In this document: piece after piece, positions 49,873 to 62,384 of the stretch
Numbering within the stretch: the first letter of the stretch is position 1
Layout of the letters: each line of letters opens with the position of its first letter
Origin: Oenanthe sinensis
Lineage: Eukaryota; Streptophyta; Magnoliopsida; Apiales; Apiaceae
Length of the DNA stretch: 64,000 nucleotides
Direction: 5' to 3'
NCBI GenBank assembly: GCA_028671895.1
Contig: CM053794.1
Location: forward strand, 44,346,501 to 44,410,500
Notes under the pieces: model-generated
Database searches by the model: none
The model's input: the letters and a program-made list of their open reading frames with translations, nothing else
Told to the model about the DNA's origin: nothing
Translations under genes and position numbers: made by a program

Positions 49873-50959
49873 TTTCAGATCAGATTTACAATGTCAGTGA
49901 TTTTCATCAACTAAAAGTGTTTGATAAATTTAACTTTCGTTAAAAAAAATTATATGTAGAAAAAAAGTTGCCTAGCTACTGTTTGCTCATGGTTTTTCTG
50001 ATCATGATAGGTGAATGCTGTGTAGTGATATCTCCTCGAAAATTGCACCATTAGTCTAATTTCAGTTTTCCTGTGTTCTCTTTATATTTTGTATATTGTA
50101 CCAACTTTATTATACATATGTTCTGTGTACATTTGTCATATTCAATACTTTTTTGCTCTAATTTCTTCTTGTGGCTCCACAAGATTGTTGTGTTTCTTCA
50201 TGTCCCTTCTTCTCTTTCAACTTTCTTTCTCATGATTGCCACAATTGCTGGTCATGCTATTATAACTTGACCAGTCTCAACTGTTTCTTTTTGCGATACA
50301 AAAATTGTTAAGTAATTTCTAAGTTAAAAAAATACATTGTAGTGACTGTTTACTTTTATATTAGTAAATCGATTTCAGTAAATCGGTTTTAAAAAGGCTG
50401 GTTCAGTGTCTATCGCCTACATTACTTCATTAATTGTTATGGAAAAATGGATATCTTGGAGAAAATAAATATACTGACAATTGCAAGATGAGGTATGTGG
50501 TGACTTGGTGATAGACACGGTGGTGATGTTGTAGCCAAGGTGCGTTTGTGGCGTAGGCCAAAATTATGTCATTTTTCGTGAAGCATTGTACAAATATACG
50601 AATACGATTTCTCACCTCTTATCACAGTGTTCACGACTAAAGACCAACTATTGCAATTTTTCAACTGAAAAAAAATATTAGTACTATATATTTCAAAAGG
50701 AATCGTAAAATACATCTCAAATGGTGGCTAATTGTAATTAGTTGAACCTATATGAATCCATGTCGACCATCTTCTGACAAACCGAACTAACCGAAATTTG
50801 TACCATCCAGTGTTGAAATACCATTTGAAAATTATAGCATTTTCAGGAAAAAGAAATAAACGAAATTTTTATTTATTCAATCAAATTTGTTGTAACCAGA
50901 CAAATAAAATAGGCGCCGGATCCTAGCAATCATTTGCTAATTAATGAAATTTTAACAAA

Positions 50960-51150
50960 TTATTTCTCTACCAATTTAACGGTTGAGATTAAAAAAAAAA
51001 ATAGAACCGAATCTCGGTTATTAAGCGAGAAATTTTTAAAAATTATTTCTCTACCATTAGATCGACAATTTAACGGTTGAGATTAAAAAAAATAGAACCG
51101 AATCTCGGTTATTAAGCGAGACCCACTAGACGGTTAATAAGCGAGACCTA
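50960..51150. repeat. Tandem copies of a hairpin-bearing unit
   Basis: Two copies (about 50960-51030 and 51043-51121) share TTATTTCTCTACCA, AATTTAACGGTTGAGATTA and TAGAACCGAATCTCGGTTAT; the second has a 12-bp insertion. A third partial copy (GACGGTTAATAAGCGAGAC) follows at 51129. ACCGA-ATC-TCGGT forms a small stem in each full copy. Confidence 0.8.
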
Positions 51151-52577
51151 TCGGGCATTATACTTATCAAACCCTCAATTGAAGAAGCAGCTGTTAGAGA
51201 GGGGGTTAGAGAAGCGATTTTACGACGATAATAAGGGGATTGTTCTTCGATTCTAGGGTGTTGGCATCGATTTACAAATAATTTGATTGTAAAGTGTGTG
51301 TTTTCATCGTGCGTGTATCATTTTGTGTATGTATAACTGTATCCATCATTTTATGTATGGTTTTGATCGGTTTTGTGTGTGTCATATGTGACAGATTTTT
51401 TCTGTTTTTCTATGTTTGTGGTGATGGCAGATGTGATGAGATTTTATACATGTTTTGGGTTTTTTAATACGCACACAGAACATGATACGCACTACAAAAA
51501 AATAATGTAAGATACTTTTTTAACTTCCCAATTTAGCCAGGCTTCTTATTGAAATCTAACTTACAAATAACTTCATAAAAATATAAATTATTTGAATTTG
51601 AGTCGATATATATTGCATTCTGTCATCTAGAAAACATTCGATGAACCATGGCCGGTAAATCATGCTTTTCGAGAATAGTCAAAATTCAAAAGACAAAACA
51701 ATCTGTGTGAGTTTGTAAAGCGGATCGAATTAATTAGTTGAACATTTTTTTAGTGTTTAGTGAAACATGATTCAAATCTTTTTATAAAAGTTTATCCTAT
51801 ATCCTCCCATAAACATTTCAGAATTTCAAAGTAGCACAAAATTTATTCAAAAATTTGGAGAATAAAAAAACTACAGAGGTGGTTTTGTTAATCATACAAT
51901 ACCCAGGAATTTGAAGTTCCCGAGAAATATATATTGATCTAGTTATTTTTTTACATTATCTAGTTGTTTGGTTGTATAAAATTAAGGAAATGCAACTTTG
52001 CACGAAGATTGAATAATACCTATAAAATATGGAAAGTTGATTACTCACCCCTCGTAGTTTCATAGTTATTTATATTTCCTATCTATTTAAATTACTACTC
52101 GTATATAAGTAATCAATTAATTTTCTACACTTTCTATTAATTTTAAATACAAAAAAAAAATGATACTTTTTATAAAAAAAATAATTTCTATATACAACCA
52201 AACAAGCACTATAATAACAGCTACATGCGACTATAAGAATTTAGAGTTCCTATATTTTACAATAAATTAATTCTCTCACACGAAAATGTAGCCAATTGAA
52301 AAAAAAATATCATCTACCATCCTCGTGGTTTCCGTTTCAAATTAAAAACTGGACTCGTTGACATTTCTCAACTCGGTGAAAGATACACCCCACTCTAAAT
52401 TGGTACAGAAAATGATTCTGGTCAGATTATTTTTAGCGTAAGAAGGATAAAAATAAGAGTTTTTTTTAATATATCTCATTTTAAAAACTGATTTATTAAT
52501 ATATCTCATTTATAATTATATTTATAAATATATTCTAAATTCAAAATATTATCAATTTTAAAATAATCATGGTTAAA

Positions 52578-52697
52578 TGACATATATAACCTGTAACAAG
52601 CCGCTAAACTATATTGCTTTAGACATGACGTTACATTTGACATATATAACCTGTAACAAGCCCCAAAACTATATTGTTTTAGACATGATGTTACATT
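52578..52697. repeat. 60-bp tandem duplication
   Basis: Two adjacent 60-bp copies (52578-52637 and 52638-52697), each starting TGACATATATAACCTGTAAC, differ at about four positions. They are non-coding. Confidence 0.9.
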
Positions 52698-53735
52698 ATG
52701 TACTCACACATCTCATTAACAATAAAACATTATTTACCGCATAATTAACATATTATAACTTCCTCAAGTCTACATAAAATTACACATATATAATATATGA
52801 TTCCACATCATATTGCAAGTGTGTTTCGACTTAACAAAAACATATCACTACTATACGACATGTACTCCAACACATGCAACTGGGCATTTTCCTAGGTCAA
52901 AGTTTCAATATATATCCTTATATTTATCTGTAACACGAGATAATTACGAGCTATACAGCTCTACAAGTAAAATAATAAATGCAATTATATATCATTCACA
53001 TATGCAATTCAACATGCTTATGAATGTATCTTATCTTGTTAGTATTCTTTACTATTTTTGGACCCTTATCTTGTGCAAAATTGTTTGATTGGAAAATGCC
53101 TACATGACTTGTCACATTATAGAGCAAGGCCGCCTTAATACATATAGAAGTCCACTAATAAATACGCTTCACAGTTATAATCATACAAACACATATTAAT
53201 ATAAAATACTTGCACTAAAATATATTAATATATATATATTAAATAGATATTACATAACCTTTCTACCCAACAAATGAATAAAGTAAATTAATTTTTATCA
53301 TATTATAAGTAATTTAAAACAAACTGGGGTAGTATTTGACAGCTAAGGATAGACATGAAGGGTTTTGTATTTTGCGAGTAATAATATTTATGTTTCATAT
53401 TAGTACTTCAGAATTATTGATCTTAATACAATTTGTCTCCGTGTTTAAGAGAAATATATAGAAATATTATGTCATATGTGTTTGTGTGTGAGATAGAAGG
53501 ATGTTTTGCAGTGTCAAAACCTCCGCCACGTCATTTTATCCAACGAAATTATATTATCAGTTAGCTAGGATCTAAAATAAATTATAATATACAATCTTTC
53601 CCAATTAAGGAGTAGATAACAATGGCTGCACTTTTGTGCACCGATATAACTTTAAATAAAACAATTAAAGAACCGTATACTAAATATATAAGGAAGGGAA
53701 AAAAAAGTTGAGAAAAAAGGTATTGAATTGCTAAT

Positions 53736-54008
53736 CTAATGCCCTGGGCCTCGTTTGCTAGGTCCAGAAGCCAATTTGAACATCAAGCTCCTTATGGTAG
53801 ACTCACTAGTAGTTGAGTTATTATGATCAGAAGAAGCAACGCCAAACTGAGTCATTCCCATCGAGTCATGAGCTCCCTCGCCTGCTTGATCACACCCCTC
53901 TGCTATCGTTGATCGCAAGGCTCGACATTCGGTAACTCCTAGCTGCGAAATTGTGAGCAAAATCATGATTCCAAAGACCAACCAAAAACTCAAACTCTTG
54001 TTTGCCAT
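53736..54008 (-). CDS. PIP/PIP-like (PAMP-induced secreted peptide) precursor
   Basis: Single-exon gene of 90 residues on the minus strand. It has a signal peptide (MANKSLSFWLVFGIMILLTI... ending TECRA), then a variable region, and a C-terminal LASGPSKRGPGH stop. The SGPSxRGxGH terminus is the defining motif of the PIP/PIPL family, whose secreted, probably proline-hydroxylated peptides signal through the RLK7 receptor kinase to amplify immunity and modulate root growth; that role is from the family. The ATG at 54008 is chosen because the in-frame upstream extension is low-complexity and would bury the signal peptide. Alternatives such as IDA or CEP peptides have different end motifs. Confidence 0.85.
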   Translation of the reverse strand: MANKSLSFWLVFGIMILLTISQLGVTECRALRSTIAEGCDQAGEGAHDSMGMTQFGVASSDHNNSTTSESTIRSLMFKLASGPSKRGPGH

Positions 54009-54166
54009 TCCAGTAGTAGTACTCTTGCCTTTTTCGATATCAATATAGAAGAGTTTAGGGAAAATAAATGAATATATATATTTATGTAGGTATATAATAT
54101 ATTTGGAGCTGGATATGAGGATTGTCAAGTGTAGATGAAGAAGCAAAGGATGTAGGAGAATGGGTG

Positions 54167-54174
54167 TATATATA
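54167..54174 (-). promoter_or_regulatory. TATA box of the PIP-like gene
   Basis: TATATATA on the minus strand, about 160 nt upstream of the start codon at 54008. Confidence 0.5.
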
Positions 54175-55656
54175 GGGGAAGATGAGGAGAGGTGTATAAA
54201 TCTATTGACTTGTTCTGCAAGTAGCTATACGATGTGAACATATATCGCCCCGTGTGTGTGTGGCCAAGACCAAGGACTAACAAGTTGGAAAGCGTTTGCA
54301 TGAGCTTTTACTTTGAAAAAATTGTTTCTTGACTCTTTGCTGCTGTGGTTCGAATTTGACATTGTGTGCCATTACATTTTTCATTGTCACTAGCGGGTTT
54401 TTAATTCTTGTAGCTTATACCAACTCTTTTTTTTTTAAAGCTAAAAAGAACTTTTAACTGCATTTGTTTTTAGAGTAATAATATTATATGTGAGTTGAAT
54501 TGTATGTATAAAAGACCAAATCAAATAGTCAGACGTGAAACAGTAATTATTTCATCTTGTGAGAAGAGTCAAAATAATAATGATGTACATTCTCTAGCTT
54601 CACAAGTCATAACAAAATTAAGAAATCTTTTCTAATCCTCCTGTGGAGGATCGATATATTATTATTCACCTGTTAGAACATAGAAACCCCGTTTTCTGGA
54701 TTCTAATTAAAGTCAATTTTCCGGTGCAAGTATTCGATTAATCTGAGTCGAAAAGGAACAAGAGAAGCCCCCCAACTAAAAAACATAATTTTCTTTTTTT
54801 GCTAAATATTTTTCATAAATATTGTTGCTATTTGCGGTGTAACATTTATTTATTTAGGTGTCTTTACTAAGTCTTTGACATTTGAAAATGGTAAAGTATC
54901 TTAATATATATGATACTTGAAAAAAGTATGTTGTAAAGTTTATAGTGAGATTGTGATGAATTTACCTACGAATTTTGTTATATAAAAAAAACACTTTTGT
55001 GTGGAGGTAGCTAGATGTACACAGACACAGGTGTGATCCAACGCGTAGATTTCCATGTGTCCCGCGTCACTATTGTCTTGGGTGATTTTCTTGGTACGTT
55101 CTCTAACTAATATTATACTCACAAGTCACAACTCACAAGTACTAGTAACTTGCTGCTGCTGATTAATCGGTTCGAAGAAAGTGATCCAAAAACAAATTAC
55201 AAATTAACTGGCACTCTATCTAAAAGACTGGCAGCTGGGCAGTTGAGTTGATAGTGAGAGAATGTCATATTTGTATCATGCAAAGCTAATCTTTTGAACA
55301 AGACGGTGCAGCAATCACTAAACCAAAAAGTCTAATCTAATCATCCCTTATTCGACTAGCCGGTGCAAATTTCAACTTCTAATTTTTCACAATACATGGA
55401 ATATATATGTATATATTTACGATATTACGCACACAAATACGTCATACATGTATAATAAAACCATATTGATATTGTGGTGTGTATACTAGCTAGACTGCTA
55501 GTACGTTCTACGAATACACGCACTGGGGAAAGACTCTAGTGTGTATACCCTAATAACTTCGAGGATATTGATTAATTTAAAATTTGTTGTGTTCTTCCGA
55601 ATATATCAAATTGACCAAAGTTATGAGAATAATATAATGCTATACCATCAAATATA

Positions 55657-55888
55657 GGCCCCGTTTGAGATTCCTTAAAAATAATAAGTAATAAGACAAT
55701 AAGTTACTTCTTTTTTAAAAAAAAATAAGTATTTTTAAATTTTTTAAAATATTAATATTTAGTTTAAAATTTTAAAACCAAATCTTATTTTTAAAAAAAG
55801 TTACTTATTTCCAGAAAAAGTACATATATACGTACTTTTTTGAAAATAAGTAACTTTTTTTAAGAAATAAGGGGAACCAAACACCTCC
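55657..55888. mobile_element. GTTTGG-family MITE
   Basis: The left end GGCCCCGTTTGAG and right end GGGAACCAAACACCTCC form an inverted repeat. The core is AATAAGTTACTT words with a CATATATACGTAC centre. It belongs to the same family as the copies at 25.5, 33.7 and 63.2 kb. Confidence 0.75.
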
Positions 55889-56776
55889 ATACTCCGGTAT
55901 GTTTCGTATTATTTTTTTATCTTCTGGATGTAATATATTTTTATTTTTGATTTGCTGCTGTAGTTCATAGATTCTCTAACCATTTTTTGTTCTTATCTCA
56001 CATATCTTACTATAAACATCTCCGACGCATTATAATATTTTAGTATGATTTTTATATTAAAATGACTTAAAAATTATACTATATTTAAAAATTGCTTCAA
56101 CTAAACCCATTCCCACCAAGTTTAAGATTAAAATGTTTTTTTTGTAATTCAAATTTTATTTTATTATTAAAATAAAATAGAATTATTAACTAGGACATAA
56201 ATAAAATGAATTTATTTTAGTTGATGAGTACAAATTTAAGGTTGGAATTTTACAAATAATCTAAAACTTATGCCAAGTTTTAGTACTGTATTAAATTTGA
56301 TGTAATTTTTGAAATTATATTAAAATGATGCAAATTTTAAAATTGAATTGAATTATTTTTTATGTCATTACAATTTACAAAGGAGAGCAGGAGGCGGCGG
56401 TTCAATGAAATCGTTCACTTCTCTTTAGGCGAGTCTCTGATCTATTTTGGGTCGGTCTCGTTCTTTTTTGGTAGTGTTTCTGACTAGACTTCCTGAAGCT
56501 AATAAGATGGCCCTGGACTTTGGTACTGTGAAAGCTTTCTGGGCTTTGCAATTTTCGTTGCTGGGTCGATGCAGACACGTGCTACACTCCTAAGTCCTAC
56601 CCAACTCCCAAATCGTTTCTTGTCTTGATGAGTTGATGGGTAGTTGGATACTATTAAAATTATACTTACGGGCAATCTTATAATTAAGGGCCGTGTTTAC
56701 CCAAAAATCCTTACACTAGGACAATTACCATTTCCCATCTATGATGATATTTTTTTCCCCCTTTTGTCTCACTTAA

Positions 56777-57126
56777 CAGCATCTCCAACAACTCCTTTAT
56801 TTAAGTCCCTAAACTAAAATTTAAGAAATGAAATTAAAAAATGGGCTCCAGGTGATTCCTTATATCACTAGAATTTACTTATTAGGTAACCCCTAAGCAT
56901 GTACTAACTTATATTTTATAATAAAATATTATAAACATGATCTTTCTCTCTCTTACATCTTTAATAATGAAAAATATTTTTAATAATAAAATATAATATG
57001 AAGAAGTGATATAAGTAACATTGTTGGAGTTCAAGTTACCTATCTATATCCTAAATTACTAAGATTCAATCTTTCATATTAAATTTAAGGAACGAACTTA
57101 ACACTCTGTTTGTTGGAGTTGCTCTT
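56777..57126. mobile_element. Tourist-like (PIF/Harbinger) MITE
   Basis: The left end CAGCATCTCCAACAACTCC and the right end, read on the other strand as AAGAGCAACTCCAACAAAC, are imperfect inverted repeats of the 'GCATCTCCAAC' type. A TAA/TTA trinucleotide lies next to each end. It is about 350 bp and non-coding. Confidence 0.6.
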
Positions 57127-57335
57127 ATACACCCACTTCCAACATCCACATAATTATATCTTATAAAAATCCTAAAAATAATAATTTATTCAAAATAATA
57201 TATTAAAAAATAATTATTTATTTCGTTTCCGGATCAAAACTAAACAAGGAAAACAATTCAAGATCATTCTTTTCCTTTCTATTTATTTCACTTTCTAAAC
57301 CACATTCCCTTTCCCCATCTAAACCAAACTCCCCC

Positions 57336-57367
<32 letters not shown>

Positions 57368-57368
57368 T
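57336..57368. repeat. (TTA)n microsatellite
   Basis: About eleven uninterrupted TTA units. Confidence 0.9.
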
Positions 57369-60300
57369 TGACAAAACCTAATTATTTACTTATTTATAGC
57401 GTAAAATAATATTTTCAAAATATTTTGGAAAAGGTGCAGCTCTTGAATACGAATATAAAAAGTTAAAAACTACTCACCACTGGTTGATACTTGTTGCGAA
57501 TAAAAAGTTCAAATACTTTTTTTTTCTTTAAAAAAAATGTCTGGACACACAAATTCATTCTACATAAACACTAATAAATACGATATACATGTTTATTATC
57601 GTATTATCAATAAGGAAATGAGCTTTATAATTTACTAGATTTTAACCCGTATCGCACGGATATTTTATTTTATTATTTAAATTATTTATTTTAAAATTAC
57701 TAATATTTTTATAATTTTAAAAAGTCTCACTATATTATAATTATATTAGTTTTTAATTTATTTAAATTATATACTTTTATATGAATCGAATTAAATATAA
57801 ATGATCGAATTACCATTCTATGATGAAAAAACCAATCCCTCCTTGGGAGTCACATATTGTGCATTTTCTGGTTCTTTTATTATTTTAGAAATGAAACTTT
57901 CAAGCATTAACAATTTGTGACATTTATCTTTTTCTTATACTTACTCTCTTTTAAAATCCGAAAAAGTGTCGATCAATCGATTGGGCCGGAATGGACAGAA
58001 ACATGCATTTGTCAATTAATATTATTGAACCAAACATAATACTCCATATTAATACTTAAAGCGTGTTGTGACAATTCAACCCGTCTAATAAAATTCTTTT
58101 AAAAATATAAGACTTTTAATTATAAAAATAGTTAATTGTAGTCTTTAGTTATTAAAAATTAATTCAATATAATTTTCCCTTACATAAATTGATTAAATTT
58201 AAAAAATGTATTAATATATGTTAATTTATATTATTTTAATTTTAATTTGATTTATTTTATTTATCAAATAGCATGAATTAAAGTATATGATAACGTGTTT
58301 TTGATATAGTATTATATATAATATAGTAACAAAATAAAATGTGTATTTAATATCTTAGCTTAAGGTTGAACACTTGACCGGAGAACTCAAAGAATTATTT
58401 TAAAAAAATTCATCAATTCAATCTAAACCAATGAATTAATAAGGTTTCGAGTTCTGAGTATAATAATTTCTCATGAAAGTGTGACCGATTTATCATATAA
58501 AATTGCCCTAATATCTTATATAACATATATTAAATATTTTTATAGAAAAATTTTGGATAAGAAAAATTTTAATCTTCTTTCTCATGAAGAAATTTCACGG
58601 GCTCCTTCCATCTGTCTGTATGTAAAACCCCGATACTATCACTACCCTTATCTAATAATAATACATAATAATGTTTGATATGATATGTCTATATATAAAT
58701 CCAATATAAAAGTATTTTAATATTTTAAATCAATTATAAAAAGATTTTCTAAACGGAATAGAATTCTCTGATAAAAAATTGTAATTGTCTTTTCTATCTA
58801 TATTATGGGCTTCTTCAATTGAATTTTGGATGTTAGACCACATCAGAATTAAAGATAATTTTGTAAGCTTCGCGTGGACTATAAAATCGTTCAATTCCGA
58901 CTTCTGAAACTTAAAATATGGACCAAACAATATCTACTAGATAAGTAACACAATAATTACGATTTTTTTTAATTGAACTCCAAAATAATTCTTTAAGTTA
59001 AAATTTATGTATTATTAAGATATCTAATAGAGTTTGAGTTATAATATGAAGCGAAATAAGAAAAATTATAGTTGTTAGGAATTATAATAATAATTATAAC
59101 TTATAAATTATTAAAACTTATAAATAATTAGTATATGACAAAATTGCTATCACAGTAACTTATAGTTCCTGGAACTTACATATTTAGTGTGTTTGGTTAT
59201 GTAATTTTTTATTTTTACCATGTGACTCAGAGTTGTCTGGTATATGCGGTTACTTCAAAACACAGTAATCCACTTATCTAGGTCAGATGTAGTTTTTGTG
59301 AGTTACATAGTTGAATCTTGTTTTTTATTAAATAACATAATACTATATATTAAATTATATTAATTCTCAAGATCATAATATATATATATTAATATATATA
59401 TCAAAATCTAAATAGAAAGTATTAAATTCAAGTTAAAAGTTAAAAAAACCATCTTTCATGTGACAAATATATAATATATTTGTTTTATATTTATATAATA
59501 AAAATTAACTATAAAATTGTAAAAAATTGAAATGCATAAATTAAGTTTCTTATTAAAATGTTAAGATATGTAAGTCAACTATTATTTAAAATTACTTATA
59601 ATATTTTACTCTCAAAACACATACATATATTTATACATATTAACATATATACACACATATATAGTTTTATTAAAATTGTATTATTTAATTCTATTTTTTT
59701 AATAAAATAACAATATATTAAAATATTAAATCATTTTCATAGTCAATTTAATTTTTTAGTATCTTCAATATTTTTTTTGATTTAGATGTTACATAGTAAT
59801 TTAATATTGTATATTTAATTTAATTTAATTTTTATTTGTATAAATAATTTGTTTTTGTTATTATATAATTCATAAATCAAATAAATATTTTTAGTATTAC
59901 ATATTTTATAATTTTATTTAGTTATATATATAAGTAAAATTTTGTTATTTTATATAAATAATAAATTAAATGAGTTACATACTCCTCAACCAAACACTTA
60001 CTTTTTATTTATCTTAGAACTACACCTTGTAACCTAATTCCAAGGATATTTTAGTTACTAACGTAACCAAAAATTCTGCAAACCAAACTAGGCCTAAATT
60101 TAATTGATATAGTTCTGTCACTATATATCTCAATAATTGAATCTTGTTTCTTAAAAAAAATCATTTCAGTAATGAAAATCACGTGGATCTATAATATCGG
60201 ACATGAAAAGTATTAAAATAAACCAAACTCTCACAACGAGAGACTAAACAAAACCAAAAAAAATTGAGAGTTTATTTAAGGAAAATAAGAATTTAATCAA

Positions 60301-61030
60301 AAAAAATTTGGGATTTTAAAAAAATATTAGGGCTGATTGCTCAAGAGAGATGTAGAGTTTTAGGTTATTGTTATTTTGAATCATGTTTAATATTCCAACC
60401 GGGGTCAAACAATTTTACCTACAAATGTTTTAGGTGTTTGGATGGAAATTTTAAATTTTAAAACTCATACATCAAACCATAAATTATGGGTTTTTGATAA
60501 TTCAGAGGAATGTGTGCATGAATTGCGGATATGAGGAATCAAATTGAGATTTTATTATTTTTATCCTTATTTACAAATTGCATGAAATTTTTAAAATAAA
60601 AATTTTATAATAACGTGTCCTCGTACCACCTTAATCCAATTCCTGATTACAACCCGACCACTTCATAAACCAAACGACCCCTTATAGTTGGAGACAGATT
60701 AATGAGAATAAAAATTTTAAAAATTCAAAATGCAGATATTTCTTTTTTCTTTTTGAAAAAAATATAAAATATAATATACATGGGAGATTTCCTGACTTGC
60801 TAGTCGCTACTTTTTCTGCTGCTAACTTGAGTCTTCCGTATCTCATAACTGATTTTTAGGCCCATTTTTTGCTATAAATAATAAAAAGATTATTATTTAT
60901 TCCTAAAATAGTAAATATTGCTTCAAGGATAAATATTTATGCAATCATTTGCTCAAATTGAATAATTAAAAAAATGTAGTTAAGATCAAAACAAAATCGT
61001 AGAAAACCACTTAAAAATGCCTGACAAATA

Positions 61031-61236
61031 CTCCCACCGTTCCCTTTTACTTCACCTTTTTGATTTTTTTTTATACCCCACACCTATTTCCCATGTTTGA
61101 CTCTATAGCTTATTTTCAAATTTATTTCACTATTCGAAACATTGATTATGGGCAAATATAAAAACAAATTATATAATTAAATACTTTCATATGTGTGTTT
61201 TTTTCATAAGGGTAAAGTAAAAGAGGACGGAGATAG
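61031..61236. mobile_element. Stowaway MITE (mariner-like)
   Basis: The left end CTCCCACCGTTCCCTTTTACT and right end AGTAAAAGAGGACGGAGATAG are inverted repeats flanked by TA. It is about 206 bp, 650 bp upstream of the F-box gene start. Confidence 0.8.
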
Positions 61237-61880
61237 TATTGAATTAAAAACACTACATCTATGCAATCATCTATTTAAAATTTGTCATTCGAATTTAAGT
61301 GCAAAATTGTAACTAAATTACATGTATTCTTAAATGTATTTGATGGCATATAATAACACACGAAGACAATTTATAAAAGTGACAAAGAATCAAAAACAAT
61401 AATTTTAAAATTAAGAGACGTATATGGTGATCATATGTTTAGAAAAATAAAAAATAGAAAAAATATATATATGAAATTTAAATAATATTAATATAAATTA
61501 TAGTAAATAAAATAATAATATATCAATTGAAATATAACAATGTTTTAGATAATCTAAAAATTGAAGAATAAAATAAAATTAATAAAGCATATTTTATCAG
61601 TCGAGACATCAAAGTGAATTATTTGAGATATAGCAGGTATATCTAACCCTACTTAAAGTAAAACAACAATACTGGCAGTCACATTACACACAAGAAAACA
61701 AAACATGAAAAAGAAACCAAGGACACAACAGTCATTTCACAAAGACGCATTCATTTCTTTCTCACAACCCTTGTTGTCTTGTTCGTAAAGCATAAAAAAC
61801 AGTTGGCCCATAAACACCTCCCCCAGGCCCCAATTTCAATTCATATTCATCTTCTCATTCATTTTCCCTTCAATTCTCTG

Positions 61881-62384
61881 ATGAAGCGATCAATCCACTC
61901 CGGTGCCGATCGGAAGATGAAGAAGATCAAATCCGAGTCCCAGTCCGGATCGTCGGTTGAAGACAAGATTGAATCTGTTTTATTAGATGATAATCTGTTG
62001 TACGAAGTGCTTAAACACGCTGACGCGCGCACGTTAGGCTCCGCCGCGTGTGTCAACAAGCAGTGGCACAAGACGGCGCTAGATGAGCGTCTGTGGGAGC
62101 TTATTTGTACTAAACAGTGGGCTAATATCGGGTGCGGTAAGCAACAGCTCCGTTCTGTGGTCCTCGCTCTCGGTGGCTTTCGTAGACTCCACGCTCTTTA
62201 TCTCTGGCCAATCGCTAAGCCGCAAGTTGCTGAGGCGACGACCTCGGCGTGGCCGTGTCTTCCACGGCCGGTGTCGTCAACATCAACGACGACTCGGTGG
62301 GGAAAAGATGAGGTTCATTTGTCGCTGTCGTTGTTATCGATTCGGTACTATGAGAAGATGAATTTTACTAGTAGAGGCAAATGA
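61881..62384 (+). CDS. SLY1: F-box protein SLY1/GID2, gibberellin signalling
   Basis: Intronless gene of 167 residues. The start MKRSIHSGADRKMKK is the usual SLY1/GID2 beginning. The F-box follows at about 33-75 (LLDDNLLYEVLKHADARTLGSAACV, WHKTALDERLWELIC). Then comes the GGF region (LRSVVLALGGFRRLHALYLWP) and the C-terminal LSL block (KDEVHLSLSLLSIRYYEKMNF). In the SCF(SLY1) ubiquitin ligase this protein binds DELLA repressors after gibberellin perception and sends them for degradation in the nucleus. The linker between GGF and LSL is Ala/Thr/Ser/Pro-rich (VAEATTSAWPCLPRPVSSTS) and longer than I recall for Arabidopsis SLY1. Its GC content is clearly above its AT-rich surroundings. An in-frame upstream ATG is possible, but the conserved MKRS start at 61881 is preferred. 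Confidence 0.93.
   Translation: MKRSIHSGADRKMKKIKSESQSGSSVEDKIESVLLDDNLLYEVLKHADARTLGSAACVNKQWHKTALDERLWELICTKQWANIGCGKQQLRSVVLALGGFRRLHALYLWPIAKPQVAEATTSAWPCLPRPVSSTSTTTRWGKDEVHLSLSLLSIRYYEKMNFTSRGK

Larger units (their letters stand above)
49873..53735. other. Intergenic between the CLE and PIP genes
   Basis: The CLE 3' UTR extends perhaps to 50250. The remainder is AT-rich and holds a duplicated hairpin-bearing repeat (50960-51150), a leader-like stretch from 51180 to 51480 without a coding frame, and a 60-bp tandem duplication (52578-52697). Short frames at 50073-50270 and 52813-53088 have no recognisable motif. Confidence 0.5.
54200..61880. other. Large AT-rich intergenic region without supported genes
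   Basis: Almost 7.7 kb with no reading frame that I can support. It contains MITE-like elements (55.66-55.89, 56.78-57.13 and 61.03-61.24 kb), an ATT microsatellite (57.34 kb), a repeat with a CCCGTATCGCACGG motif (57.64 kb), and a possible larger element at about 59.19-60.10 kb whose ends read TGTTTGGTTATG and AAACCAAACTAGGCC. A GC-richer patch at 56390-56640 reads like a fragment of a transcribed sequence but has no open frame of note. The last 150 bp are the F-box gene leader. Confidence 0.5.

Noticed and set aside
53736..54146. Longer start for the PIP-like peptide at 54146
   Set aside because: It would put about 46 low-complexity residues before the signal peptide and leave only about 20 nt between the TATA box and the start.
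61779..61880. Upstream extension of the SLY1 frame (MFVKHKKQLAHK...)
   Set aside because: The extension is not seen in the family; the conserved start MKRS is at 61881.
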